Counted from the stretch's first letter, positions 1-12,000 are shown. The stretch is 64,000 nucleotides of DNA from Bimastos eiseni (GCA_959347315.1 OY365811.1:33766321-33830320), one strand, 5' to 3'. Notes: generated from the sequence alone by a model not told the origin. Program-made: numbers and translations.

Positions 1-190
1 AGTTGATTGACAAAAATAATTAACTAATGAATGTGGTGATTGATTGATGAAAACTTAATTTGGATGAAATGCTGTGATTTATTGGTTTCTTTGTTTGTGT
101 ATTGATTGACCAGATGGTCAGTTGGTTGAGTGGATGGCTGATTGTTTGGATTGTTGATTGATGGATTCAAATGATTGATTGAATTGTTTG
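1..190. repeat. Degenerate TGAT-rich low-complexity tract
   Basis: The first 190 bases consist largely of imperfect TGATTGAT/TTGATTGG words. Tails of this type end several LINE copies elsewhere in the window (near 43,420 and 61,620), so this may be an old LINE tail whose body lies off the left edge. No coding frame is credible here, and bases 191-865 show nothing I recognise. Confidence 0.5.
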
Positions 191-865
191 AATTGACTAA
201 GCTTAAGCAGTCAATGAGAATCTGCATATCCACTGTAAGTGGCTTACCTTTAGAAGAATGGCAGTTTTTGACAGTGTAAGTGCATTGATATGAATTTCTA
301 GATCGAGGATGTTCGTTATTTATTTTGATTTTGCTGAGCAAGGCTTGTCATTGCGGACAGTCTGTGAATTCTCGTGCATACAGAAGTTACTCGCATAAAT
401 GCGACTTTTTTTAGGCAAATGTAGAATTGTCAGAGTAGTGAATGTTGATGACAGTGCTGTAAACAGCTTTATCGTGACGGGACCTGTTTCGTTAGTATCA
501 AACGGTTGTTACTATTTTAGTTATTACATTTGTAACTATTATTAGTTAGACAAATGTTACTAAATAGTTTTATTGTTATAACATTGCTGACAGAATTTGA
601 TATATTTGGTAGCACCAAAGGCTTTGGGGCTATAACCTGTTTCAATTTAATTAATTTTTTCTAGAGTTGTATGTTAATTAATTATTGCTACTAATAGTCA
701 TAGTAATAATAATATTGAATGAAGTAGTAGTTGCAGTATCTGAATAATACCAAAGGTTTTGTGATTGATTTGCCAAAACTCTAGAGCACAATTTTGGAAT
801 GAGTTGCCGGAAAAATAGTTGATTTGTTTGGCCAGTGGTTGATAGGTTGTTGGCTTTAATGTAAC

Positions 866-1373
866 ATGGCTGGACGTCCATGTCTGTTACTGATCTGGAC
901 GTGTGCATTGATAATATCCTGTGGTGATCAAAATATGGCTGACAACTGTTTAATACCAGAGCCCTTTAAGTTTGTTAGAGTTTCAGTCTCCCATTTGATT
1001 GAGCAGTAAGTACATTATGTAATTAGTGTTTGTCAAAGGAGTTTGGTTTAACTATGATTTGACTTAAAGAAACTTGAATCTATTAGGAAGAAGGAGTTTT
1101 TATTTTAGTTTTTCTTTTGGTGTTGGTCTGAAACCCAGAGCTTCAAAGAAGTGAATTGAATAATTATAATTTGTTTGATCAAGCTAATCATTTTATAATA
1201 TTCAGCCATTTGGACCATCTAAAGATGATAATTTGATTACCATTAGAGCAGGTTTTACTGGAAATACCTTGGAAGATAATTTACTTATTGATCCGGATAT
1301 TGCAATGAAGGATTCTAATTTCTCATTCCCAGTAAATGTCCTGTTGATGTTGGAACATAAAGTCATTGTCTAA
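866..1373 (+). CDS. Possible two-exon gene for a small secreted protein
   Basis: An ATG at 866 opens a frame whose start, MAGRPCLLLIWTCALIIS, looks like a signal peptide (basic residue, then a hydrophobic stretch). The frame runs to a consensus donor (GTAAGT) after 1005. A second open stretch ends with TAA at 1371-1373. Joining 866-1005 to 1247-1373 through an AG acceptor at 1245-1246 keeps the frame and gives 88 residues with three cysteines close to the signal region. A stronger-looking acceptor at 1204-1205 would place the second exon out of frame. I do not recognise a family. It could be the 5' part of another gene or chance. Confidence 0.28.
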
Positions 1374-1887
1374 TATATGCTAATATAAATTGATATGATG
1401 TGCATGTATAAAATGGCACAGACACTGTATTATATGATTATGGTGTTACTAGTATCTGATACCATACAGCTAGCTGATGAGATACTGGTGTAATAAACAT
1501 CCAGAGTGCTATGCAGTGCGAGAAAATATTTTGACTAGATGTAATCTGATACATATACACAAGAAACTCATTATAATACGAATTCTGATATAACACAGTC
1601 AAGATATGGATCCAAAATTTTATTCATCCATAGAAAATGACTTTATTCTAATGTTACTTTTAAGGTGCTTCTTTATATGGCTTCCAAAGTGAGTGTTGTA
1701 CAAGTAATTGTTTTATTAATGAGCTGGGAGACCTATAGCAGAAATTGTTATCATGCTCTGGTTGTATTAAATTAATAATACTTTGGCCTGTTTCTCTGGC
1801 TATCAGATATCTGTATGGTTTAGTTCTGATGCATATGTTTAATGGCATTGAAATATCACTTTGAACACAGCCTTTCGTACCATGTGC
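1374..1887. other. Intergenic, nothing recognised
   Basis: AT-rich DNA with no coherent reading frame, RNA gene or repeat that I can identify. Confidence 0.5.
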
Positions 1888-2048
1888 CAGGGACGTCAAT
1901 CCTCCCCTGAGTGATGGAAGCAAATCCCTGGTCCCAAGGGTATGGAAGGCAAAATATTCCCACCCACTCCTAAGACTAAAAAATACCCCCCCCTTACATG
2001 AAATTTGAGGTATTTGCCTCCGGACCCCCCCCTATCTGGACGCCCCTG
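1888..2048. mobile_element. Short hAT-like MITE with CAGGG ends
   Basis: A 161-bp block starts CAGGGACGTCAA and ends TGGACGCCCCTG, so its termini are an imperfect inverted repeat of the CAGGG type common in hAT transposons. The flanking octamers are CCATGTGC on the left and CCATTTCC on the right, which match at six of eight positions, as expected of an aged 8-bp target duplication. The interior has C-runs of eight or nine bases near 1,988 and 2,026. It has no coding capacity and would depend on a transposase supplied elsewhere. Confidence 0.5.
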
Positions 2049-3325
2049 CCATTTCCTGAAATTTCTGTTCATCAGTACAGTATGTTTTTTATACAAGTTG
2101 TCTATAATTTGAGCTTAGACAAATATGTATGTATGTATGCTGTATTATATACACAGATCTACTTTTCTCTTATAGCTTCAAATTCCATAATGCACTTCAT
2201 GTATAAGCTAATATACACCCTGAATATTTGATTTTCATATAATAGGAAACAAAGGTATTTGCATGTACTTGGTTGCATGTTGTAATTCCTTTATACCTAA
2301 AATACAGAGATAATTAGTATGCTTCTTTTATAAGTATATGTGTATTTGTGTATAATGTGTATATATGTGAACTGGGGAGAAAAGATACCACTTGTCAGGA
2401 ATAAATCTATTCATAACTGGATACTATGTGTTTTAAAGTGTTGGATCTTTTAGTCCAAAACTTTATGGCATTTGTTTTTGCTTGTGAAAATTCAACTCTT
2501 GTTTACCAAATGAACACTAAAGCAACTGTGTCTTAGTTTATGAGTTGGTATGATTTGATTATGCCATTTCTAGTAGCCTAACATGGGCCTTGGATGCATA
2601 TGTGTTAATTTAGCACAAAAATCAATATTCGTGACCTTGGCAGGTTTAGCAATGATTTCAAATTACTCTTCGACTGGGGATTGTGGTGAAAATGGCTGAG
2701 CTTCATGAAAGTTGAAAATTGTTAAGAATTGGGACAGGGGAACAAGATCTCCCAAAATTAGAATTCTATAAGTTATGGAAAAGAATTTCAGACCCTGAAA
2801 TTCTGTTGTTTGTGATGGCATGGTAAATCATGACAGATACTTTTAAGGAGGTATATTTTTCATAGTTCGTTTGGTGTTTTGCTTATTCAAGTGTCTGTTG
2901 TCAGATTCAATCAATAATTTTGCAATGCTTGAAGATGTTTTGCTGTGATTTCGTTTTTATTTCTTCATGTAGATGCGAATCTACAATATTTTTCGGATGA
3001 TTTTGATCTTTATGTCTTCCACTGTTCAATCGCTGAGCATAATGTTTAGGCACGTTACAGTGAGAAAATTAAAGTTCGACTCTGTAATAATGTCAGCAAT
3101 GATATTTGCTACTGCAGATATTTTAAGGTGTGTGGACAGTTTTTATGAACATACTTTTATTGTAGCTCTACTGACTGCTTGTATTTGTTTATGGAGTCAG
3201 TACAAATCCCTGGTACTTCGAGAGCCAGTGCAGATCATTGTGCTACACTAAATATGGCATTGGTTCTGGTTTAGGTATAATTACATGTACTTATTAGTTA
3301 TTATTAATGGATTATGCTTACAACT
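2049..3325. other. Intergenic, nothing recognised
   Basis: AT-rich DNA. A 92-codon frame at 2973-3251 has no recognisable domain and ordinary non-coding composition, so it was not called. No RNA gene or repeat was recognised. Confidence 0.45.
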
Positions 3326-3637
3326 AACTGGTTGTTTGTACAGACTTTATACACATGTTGGTAACCACTACTTATGATTGCTACTGATTATATAGTGCTT
3401 CTTGTCGATTTATATAATTAGATGGTGAAAATATAAATGATTTGGATTGGATTAAAATTTCTGTTGACAGAAGTCAACTCTTAACTGTAACTGGTTGTTT
3501 GTACAGACTTTATACACACGTTGGTAACCACTGCTTATGATTGCTACTGATTATATAGTGCTTCTTGTCGATTTATATAATTAGATGGTGAAAATATAAA
3601 TGATTTGGATTGGATTAAAATTTCTGTTGACAGAAGT
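3326..3637 (+). repeat. Tandem duplication, about 149 bp unit
   Basis: The block beginning AACTGGTTGTTTGTACAG at 3326-3474 is repeated at 3489-3637 with only a few substitutions (for example ACATG versus ACACG). The offset is 163 bases and about 14 bases separate the units. High identity points to a recent local duplication. Neither unit codes for anything recognisable. Confidence 0.8.
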
Positions 3638-3827
3638 GTTTGTAACTTGAATTTCTGACATCTTCTCAATATACAGTGAAATTGATTCCTATGAATGTAA
3701 ACGGACGCAATAGAAAACTTCAGTGCGTGGACGTGATACAAACAGTGTGAAAATTTAGAAAAATGCCAAGATGAGGCATTAAAAAAAGCCAAGAATAGCC
3801 AAGGTGAAAAAACTGTTGTGAAAACCA

Positions 3828-4838
3828 AAGATTTTAACAGGGAGGAAGATGACCCACTTAAGGGAAATTGGCTTGCAGCAAGATTCTAGGGCGCGTGATG
3901 CATGCTAATCTATTGGTGAGCAATACAACAAATTTTCCTATCTCTGCTATCTCTACAAGTTTCAAGTCATAATAATCTACATGTCATTATAATTTTAAAA
4001 TTCTGTCCAACTAGAAAGTTAGGTAACGATCTCTAGCTTCGTTGCTCAAATATAAGTAATAGGAACTAATTTCATAATACAGAATATCATGGTAAATAAA
4101 TGAGTGTGATTATAATTTTCTAATACTCTTAAGTATTAAATGATTGTATTTCTGTCTATTCAGTGGATGCAATGAGCCCTTAGTTAAGGCACTAGTTAAG
4201 ATTAACTTCTATCTATTTTTACTTACCTGATATGTGAATGTTATTAATATTGGTACCCATTGCCAGTTTATAAATTCTACATGTCACAGGGGCCCCTGGT
4301 TTGCGGTGTCTATGACCCCTTTAGGTTCCCCTGTGTAACCAGAATATTCATTTATGTTAACTTGTTGCTTGTCATTTTTCTCAAGTTTTTTGGTTACCAA
4401 ATTGAATTGAATTCCCTAACTTTTTGCCACACACGAATACACACGATAGACTTACGCATGCGCGATCTGAATGAAAGAAACTAGACTCAAATGACGCGTC
4501 GAGGAAGTCGCGCAAGCCCACGCTAACAGATACAGTTAGTCACGGCAAGCGAAATTTCAATAACCTATGTCCGTCGAATTGCGTGCTGCAACTTTTTGAC
4601 TTGATCTGATGCCAATTCCGGGCCAAAAATCCATAGTTAGAATAAAGTACTACCAATAAAAATTTCATTTGATTTTGATATCATGACAATCTTCGCATAA
4701 AACGATTTTTAAATGATGGTATTTTAACAGAGCAGAGATAGGAAACTTTCGTTGTATTGCTCGTCAATAGACCAGTATGCCTCACGCGCCCTAGATTCGC
4801 AGTAGTACTAGTTCATCTTCCTCTCTGTTAAAATCTTC
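3828..4838. mobile_element. Inverted-repeat (foldback/MITE-like) element
   Basis: About 110 bp from 3828 (AAGATTTTAACAGGGAGG) reappears as the reverse complement ending near 4838, with the shared core TCTAGGGCGCGTGA and a run ending TTTCCTATCTCTGC. The arms are roughly 80 percent alike with a spacer near 790 bp. The spacer codes for nothing recognisable, so this is best read as a non-autonomous DNA element or foldback repeat. I could not identify clean target duplications. Both sides carry AAAGCCAAGA-type words (3788, 4921, 4974). Confidence 0.5.
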
Positions 4839-5461
4839 TGATGAAAACCATAGTGTAAACTATCCATTATTGATGAAACTAATAAAACTAATCATGCGAT
4901 GCTTTAGAAAAAAGACAAGAAAAAAGCCAAGATCTTCAGAAAGCCTAGATCGCAAGATTCGAATGATAAAGCCAAGATCTTGTGAAAAAGCCAAGGAGCG
5001 GTAGTGCATTGGGTCCATTTACCTTGCATTAAGGCTGCCAGTTTGAATGGGGCCGCGCCATTTAAGTAAGTGAGTGTATTTTTTATCGAACCAACTGCAT
5101 AACCGCACTCACTGGTGTACAATACAGTACAGTATTTAACGTTTCCGCTTACGGACCGTGATAGTGCAGGTCAGATGGATTGGATCTGATCGATTAAATC
5201 TGAAAGGATTCATCCGCAGAATAGGTAAAGGTTTTCTCTGGGTTATTTTAAGAGAGTTGCTCTTTATCATTTTATTGTCATTTAACGAAGTGTAGCCTAG
5301 ATGGGGCCCAACGAGGTAATAGAAGAACAATGGGGTCTCGAACTTAAACTGAACTGTAAGACTGCTGCGTAGATCCGCCGACAGATATTCCGGGCCCCTA
5401 GGTTGAGAAATTCCATGCCCATTGCAGAGCAATCATGAGCCTCTTAGATGGAAGTGGGCGT

Positions 5462-5637
5462 GCTCTATATGACAATAAATGAATGATAATAAGTACGGTA
5501 ATATTCCGAGGCTTGAACTTTAAACTGCAGAGCAATAATTGTGCGCGACGGATTTACTAAAGGTCTCAACGACGTCGAACACGTACTCCGCGTTACAGGC
5601 GCGAGGCCGACCGCTCTAACCAATGGGCCACCCTTCC
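5462..5637 (-). mobile_element. tRNA-derived SINE, diverged copy
   Basis: On the minus strand this starts GGTGGCCCATTGGTTAGAGC, which resembles a tRNA box A (TTGGTTAGAGCGG). Further on it shares the tract GCGCACAATT..TGCTCTGCAGT with the two better copies at 43,114 and 59,088. The tRNA-like head and shared body support one SINE family transcribed by RNA polymerase III. This copy is older and has lost much of the 3' half. Confidence 0.55.
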
Positions 5638-6759
5638 CATACATTATTGTGCTGCGTGGATAATTGCGTTTTAGATAATAATACTTATATGTTATCATAA
5701 AGACTTAACGTATGACACCAAGGCCTACATGCGTCATCCACGTGGCCAAGGTCAGCTCAATTGGCGTCCAAAAATTAATTCATAATGCCTTCGCTAGAAT
5801 TAAATGAAAGTGACTTTTAATACACCTATATCAGACAAACACGGCGCCTTGACAACTCAGATCCTGCCAAATGCTAAGAACGTAATCATTAGAACTTTAA
5901 TATTCTAATTAAGATCTTACATGTAACATCACTAATAGGCATGCTAATAAGCCTATGTTGCTGAACGCTTATTGTCGTAGAAAAATGACCACGCTTTAAA
6001 TGTTAAGAAATCAACTCAGGTAAAATTTCCGCAAAATTTTGCCCTTAGTGGTTGTTAACACCGACAGCAGCAACCATGCCGCGCCGAATAGAAGAACGGC
6101 ATTACATGGTTTTTGAGTAGGCCTATTCGCATATAACGGGTTATGGAAAATTCCCTCGCATTGGTCGAGGAGTCAGTGTTTTCCGGCTAACCGTGCGTCA
6201 TGCAGTGATAGTCAACTATCAAGTCCTATTTTTAGACAAACACGCGCAGACGAATGCGCGGGTAGTAAACAGTTGCACCTATTTGAATCATGTACTAGTA
6301 CATAGTCTAAGATTGGCGATGGGTAATCGTGGTCACCAACCAGATAATTCTAGTACGTTATTAGAATTTATTGGGTTTAATATCCAGCAATGCATCCACA
6401 GCCATAATTAATTTAAGTCGCTCTTCCACATTGTCAGGATATGCCGCTTCGTTTATATAAATAAATCTTACTTTACCAGATGGTATTTATTTATTTGATT
6501 CGCCGGCGGAGATGTTTACAGACAATAGCGCGATGCTGACTCACATCCTTGGATACACCCGCCATTTTATGCGAGGTCTTTGTCGGTAGTCTACGCAAAC
6601 GAACCAATCACAGTCTAGAAAAATAGCTCAGTGCTTAACCTAGTTTTTGACGAATACAGACGATCCAATGATCTTCTTGCAAAATAGAACGCAACGATTT
6701 CATAGGTCAGAGGTGGGTTAGTGCAAGTGACCGATCGTCATTGTTATCACGCTGTTCAT

Positions 6760-6880
6760 AAGAGGAGAATTTTAAATAAGGTCGTGTAATACGAGCGCGT
6801 GTTTGTAAAACTCTTCAAAATTTAGTCGTTAAAGCCGCTGCAGTACTTTGTGAAACCGGATATCTATCCCGTGTGACAGT
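6760..6880 (+). promoter_or_regulatory. Presumed promoter / 5' UTR of the IER-like gene
   Basis: The 120 bases before the ATG contain TTTTAAATAAGG at 6771-6782, usable as a TATA-like or degenerate CArG/MEF2-like element about 100 bases upstream of the start codon. IER-family genes are known immediate-early genes, often driven by serum response elements. A perfect CArG box is not visible, so the regulatory reading is inference. Confidence 0.25.
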
Positions 6881-7720
6881 ATGGCGATTGAGGCGCAACG
6901 TTTGATCGCCATTTCTCTCGGAAAAATGGCTTCGTCACGGAGCCAACGCGGCGGTGCTCGCCTACACAAAAGCCTCTTGGTGGCGAGTGTACTACACAGT
7001 GCGCAAACGGTAGCACTCCTAAACGATCAACTGAGCCCAGATTTAACGATTCGTTCGCTCTCTAACAGCACGAACACCTTAGCTGATGCGTCGCTGTCGA
7101 GTCTGGTGTCGGACGTAACAGAAAATCAAGAGGAAGTGAACAGCGGTGCCGATTCTTTGTTCCATGATAGAAAATATTCGGAATTACGGCCTCGAGCAGA
7201 CGATGAATCTGAAGAGGAAGTCGAACTTTTGACATTAACATCTTGCATAAATAGCGCTCAAACGAAGGACACCACGACGACATTTGCCCCAGAAATCGAA
7301 GAATTAAGGCCGCCATCGAGTCGGAGCTTTAATGTCCTCGTTAATAGCACTGTTAAGTGTGCACACTTTTTGGACTCAAAGGCCCACAGTCCCAAAAGGA
7401 AACGTATCGAAAGCGACGAAGATGATGAGCCACTAACGAAACATATACGATTTGCTCAGAATTCTGATTACTCTTGTGGAGTTGAACCGATGCAGACTGA
7501 ATCCTGGCAAGTTACCAGTCTGGTATACAGTTTCAGCATGGGATTTTCTGGACTAATTCGAAGCTCTGACGGTTCAGAATTCAGTTCTTCAGAAAACGCA
7601 GAACAGGATCAGCCAATTTATATGCATTCTTCGACATCTGAGAGCATCATCTCATGTTCAACCCAGATTCGTGAAGCTCTCGACACGCTGACACGACCAG
7701 CGATTGCAATGACAGTATGA
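6881..7720 (+). CDS. Immediate early response (IER2/IER5-family) protein
   Basis: A single uninterrupted frame of 279 codons with TGA at 7718-7720. Residues 1-48 carry the hallmark N-terminal IER block: EAQRLIAISLGKM, then SRSQRGGARLHKSLLVAS and VLHSAQ. The middle is acidic and serine-rich. A basic cluster KRKR at about residue 173, followed by an acidic run and KHIRF, resembles the nuclear localisation region of IER5. Family members are intronless nuclear regulators of stress and growth-factor transcription that bind PP2A (IER5 with HSF1). The lack of introns matches the family. I cannot separate IER2 from IER5; an invertebrate copy may predate that split. Confidence 0.88.
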   Translation: MAIEAQRLIAISLGKMASSRSQRGGARLHKSLLVASVLHSAQTVALLNDQLSPDLTIRSLSNSTNTLADASLSSLVSDVTENQEEVNSGADSLFHDRKYSELRPRADDESEEEVELLTLTSCINSAQTKDTTTTFAPEIEELRPPSSRSFNVLVNSTVKCAHFLDSKAHSPKRKRIESDEDDEPLTKHIRFAQNSDYSCGVEPMQTESWQVTSLVYSFSMGFSGLIRSSDGSEFSSSENAEQDQPIYMHSSTSESIISCSTQIREALDTLTRPAIAMTV

Positions 7721-9396
7721 GTTGACAGAAGGGTCAAACTGATCGTTGACAGTGATGCCAATTTTGCCATTATTGTGTCTAATAGTGTTATCTTTAACTT
7801 TTTGGAGCTTGACACATTTTGTCTATTCTAAGTATACAGTTAAAGGTTGGTGTATATTTTTGCATGCATAGTCAGAAATTAATATGAACATGTCAAAAAT
7901 GTTGATTTCAGTGTTACACTTTTGATGTCAAGTTTGCATCATTGTCATATATTGATTAAGGTGAAAGGGTCTTAGAATTGAGCATGCGTGTTTTTACGAA
8001 ACACATGCCTAACTGTAGTCTGTCTAATATGACACTAATCTGCAATTTAAATTTAGCGTATTTGTGCGAAATTTCAAAATGCAAATCTGACGGAGCATAA
8101 TACATAATAATGCATAGCAGACTTCTTATTAGAGTTACGTTATTATAGAATAATACAGTGGTTCCTGTTGCCATGTCATGGTAAATCAGTGTGAAAGGGT
8201 ATGCATGTGTCGATTTTATCAGTTAGTATGTGAATTCCATTGTGAGAACTTTGTGACTTCAGTATAATGGAAGCAATGTATAAAGAGCTGTATGCAGGAG
8301 GGTTGTCATTGAAAAATTTGTCATCGTGCACATAGTCCGAAACAGTGAGTTGACATAATGTAAATTTCCTTCAAGGTTGAAATTATCTCCACACTATGGA
8401 GGGATCAGCTACAGTTTCATTCCCTCCTACTAATTCTATGATACTAACTGCATCAGTGTTTTGTGTGAACGGACTGCCAACATAGTAATCTGGAAGACGT
8501 GCTGCTTAGATTTGGCCAATGACTACTAGATACAGAATGTAAGTGGAAAATCATTACAGGACTCTGATGATATTTTTTTTGTATTCCTACACCGAAGTGT
8601 TGACTTTTTCAAGGTCGATGTGTAAAGTATGAATGTTGATTGTTATTCAATGTACATTTAAGTTCTGTATGCATAACAGAACCTGCGGTTTTTAACAATT
8701 ATGATATAAGCCAAGGTTATTTACATTTTTTAGATGTTTTGTTCATTTAACCCAGCCTTTCAGTTGTTTACCTTATGTCTAGAGAAATTTTACAAATGTA
8801 CTGGCAGTCATTGCTAAACGAATTTTTTATAGAAACATTTCATTATGCAGTTTTAAAGTGGAACTATTTTGTGCAGTCTATAAAGCTATATGACCATTTT
8901 GGAGATCTGCATACATTTGTTTTATGTACGAAAGAATGACAGTTTTATTGTAACAATATTATGTATATGTGTATCACAACATTATTAAAGGACTGTATCA
9001 CAGTGATGGTACCATATCATCAATCTCAGGAGGTTGCTATTTTATACATTATATGTAATACAGAATTTCATTTAGATTGGATTTCTGCTTGCTATGTCTC
9101 AATCTAGTTGTGATGTTCTGACAGTCAGTATGAATTTCTGCTTTATTAAAAAAAGGAGATTAATGAGTTCTTTTGTTGTTGGCATTTGTATTGTTAAGCA
9201 AACAATATAAAATCAAACTATGGGATTTTATTCATGTTGTTTTTACATACATGTATATTACTCCTCAAACTACTCGAATGGGTATGTGGGTATATCTAGG
9301 TCAGTTGTTTTCTTTACTGATGAAATCTTACATGAATCACACATTTGCTCATAGAACCCAGTGCATTTAACCACATACAATCTTTATGGAAATAAA
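7721..9396 (+). other. Likely 3' UTR of the IER-like gene
   Basis: AT-rich, non-coding sequence following the IER stop codon, ending with the first clear AATAAA at 9391-9396. It contains repeated ATTTA pentamers (for example near 8655, 8708, 8746 and 9062), the core of AU-rich elements that shorten the life of immediate-early mRNAs. The extent of the UTR is inferred; an earlier cleavage site is possible. Confidence 0.4.
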
Positions 9397-9604
9397 AGGC
9401 AACAATGAGTTCACGTAAAAGCGTTATTTATGTTACTGTGGAATTGTGTCTAGCAAGAATGACTGAAAGCCATGAAGAATTCTGCTCATTGCTCATTTAT
9501 TCATTATGCTGTGAATATTCTCAGTTGGAAGTTTTTAAATTTTATGTATTGGGTTAAGGTGGGACTTCTGGCTGACGATTGCTGAACCTATGGGTTCCAT
9601 GAAA

Positions 9605-9623
9605 CCCTGGTTGAAAACCACTG
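9605..9623. mobile_element. Possible hAT/Charlie-type terminus
   Basis: CCCTGGTTGAAAACCACTG reads on the minus strand as CAGTGGTTTTCAACCAGGG, very close to the terminal repeat of Charlie-like hAT elements. I did not find a convincing partner end, so only this terminus is reported. Confidence 0.35.
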
Positions 9624-9980
9624 ATCTAGGTAGTTAATTGATTAGTTAGTTAATTTATTGTGGTAGCTAGTTTTGTTAAGCATACTTACAGAACAAGTCC
9701 ACATTGGACTTAGACTTGTTGAGCAAACATTGCTGAGAAAAATGTGTTGGGGCATTAGTAAAATGGTTTTGTGTTGACAAGTGTTACCTGTAGTTCGCAT
9801 CCTGGGCACTTATACTTGGACTTAAATCGTTATATTATCTGTCTAATTCTGCCACATACTGTTAAAGTACGGACTCTTTCTACAAGTGTTCAGTTATTTT
9901 GTAATTGGCTGGAATGATTTAAGATGATCTACATGGTACAATTATCAACTTAATTACCCCACCAAGTTACCATAAAAAGT

Positions 9981-10187
9981 ATGTATTGGGGTAAGACAGT
10001 TTTTCCATACTATTCTGCTGAAACTTTTCAGCTATTGCGTTTACAATGGATAAAATATTCTTGTCTAGTGACAATGAAAAAGCCTCTCTCAGTATGTCTT
10101 GACCTCAGCACAGCCATTGACACTGTAGACCACCAGCTAAGTACTCCTTTCAAGACTCACCAAAAGCTTCAGGTCACTGAGACTTAG
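9981..10187 (+). mobile_element. LINE reverse-transcriptase relic (motif A region)
   Basis: A short frame contains SVCLDLSTAIDTVDHQ, a slightly decayed form of the reverse-transcriptase motif A block (LDLSAAFDTVDH) of CR1/L2/Rex1-type LINEs. The rest of the enzyme is missing or unreadable, so this is a fossil fragment. Confidence 0.55.
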
Positions 10188-10599
10188 CTTCTTAACCTGG
10201 GTGACCATAATCAGCAGGTGGGCATTGGTACCAGTCAGTCTGAGCCCACACTGTGCCACAGCAACTGTTCTCTGCCTCTTACTTCCCAAATCAGTCACAT
10301 AGCTAAGCACTTTGAAGTTTCAATCTTAACTGCAACATCGTGCAGTTAATACTTGCTCCGTATTGCTGTCACACAGTAATACATTGTACTGTGTGGTCGA
10401 AATGCGAGCTTATTGTCCTGGGTTTACCCCAAATGTATCTGACCGAGAAGCGTATCAGACACAGCAGCGCAGTGGGGTTGATGCTGAAACTCTGATGGAA
10501 AGGATGCAGCAGTTGGTACGAACGAAAAAAAATGGCCTTAGACTTGTCGTCTGGGTTTGTGGCCAATGATAATGTGTAAACATAATGTGGGGCACTCCT

Positions 10600-10840
10600 T
10601 CAGTTTTAGTGATCAGTCTGGTAGAACAGCTGTTCAGGAGGGTGTCGTTTTGGTCGGAGATTGAGAGGTGGAATGTCAAGTAGGCCTAAGGAGTCTGGAT
10701 AAGAGTTCTTGAAGAGACGAGTCTTGAGTTTAGAATGGATATGGCTCGGTTGGAGAACTTGAGATGGGAGGTGACTGGGGGTCGAGTAAGGGTTATGGTA
10801 AGTTATGGACTCGTTCATTCCATCCCGCTGCACCCAAGCA
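10600..10840 (-). mobile_element. LINE ORF2 C-terminal relic
   Basis: On the minus strand the frame reads LPSQVLQPSHIHSKLKTRLF then KNSYPD. This matches the usual end of CR1/L2/Rex1-type LINE proteins (LPxxLRxxxSLxxFKxxLKTHLF). The SLxxFK part is degraded and no upstream RT core is present. Confidence 0.5.
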
Positions 10841-10979
10841 ATGTAATCGACTTTGTAGCTCAAAAGGGTGCTCAAAACACTATTTCCTCTTGTCTTTCAA
10901 ATATTTGGAAGTCTATTTTAAAGTGCATCTTCACCTAGCGTCTGACGATGCGGCGATTTGTAAGGGCCGTCAATGAACG

Positions 10980-12000
10980 GATCAATGATCATTTGGGAAA
11001 ATTTAATATTATACTGAAAGACAGTTAAGCACAATGTATAAAAGCTTAAATTGGCATCCGAGTGGCACTTTAACGAGTAAGATTAAGATCAAAATGTATG
11101 TATAGAACTATGTTATTCGACTTTAGGCTTAGGTACACTTAATAAAAATATACGTATCCGCCATAATTTTATGCGTAGGCCCTATGCTTGATAGAAATTA
11201 TACTTTTGCAGTGGCTGGGCAGTATGGACTTTCCTCATTAAAATTATTACTAGGCCTACATTGCATTCAACGGCCGTACAGCAGAGACGGAATAGCACTT
11301 GTAGATTAGGAGCAAATAATATCATGTAATTGCACTCTGTACTGATTCCAATGTGGTCAGTTTCTGATAATAATTATTAATGCGTCGTCCTACTGGTTAT
11401 GTAGTTAATCGGACCTCAGACGTTCCAACGACCTGTTGTGTATCTGGGAACCATAGTGCAGGAGATGCTGGCAACTTACACAACTTGCAAAATTAGTGGC
11501 AGTGACGGAATCGCACTAAAAGAATCAGAAGCATTTATACTGTCTATGGTCGTGCGCTGCTTTGAGATAATTAAATCGCACCTAGTGCGCTAAGAGACCT
11601 TACACAGGAGCAGCATTATATTAAAACAACTACAAACATATTAAACTTTAAAAGCGAAATATGTAGCACAGAGAATTTGCGCTACTGATATTGACAATTT
11701 ATTACGATTATTTGCAACGAAACTAAGTTGCCCACAATGTTTAAATTATCTTATTAGGCCCAGGTCGATCCTAAGGTCTGGAAGATTTAGATCCATAATA
11801 GCATCTGACTCAAGATTAGACTTTATGCGTTGGCAATCTGAAGAACAACCACGCAAGTGTTTGTTTGGATGTATCACAAAATACAGAATCATGATACTGC
11901 TAATTTTGCATCGCGTGCTTTATCAGATGCAGTTCACCTAATTCGATATCCTGAACGTCGCCACCTGGTGATGATTCTTGTCATCAGACTGTGCGCGAAT
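10980..12000. other. Intergenic, upstream of the Src-family kinase
   Basis: No gene or repeat recognised. It presumably holds the kinase promoter; no TATA box or other core element stands out. Confidence 0.4.

Noticed and set aside
2973..3251. A 92-codon hydrophobic frame
   Set aside because: AT-rich DNA often yields hydrophobic frames; there is no conserved motif, and both neighbours are non-coding.
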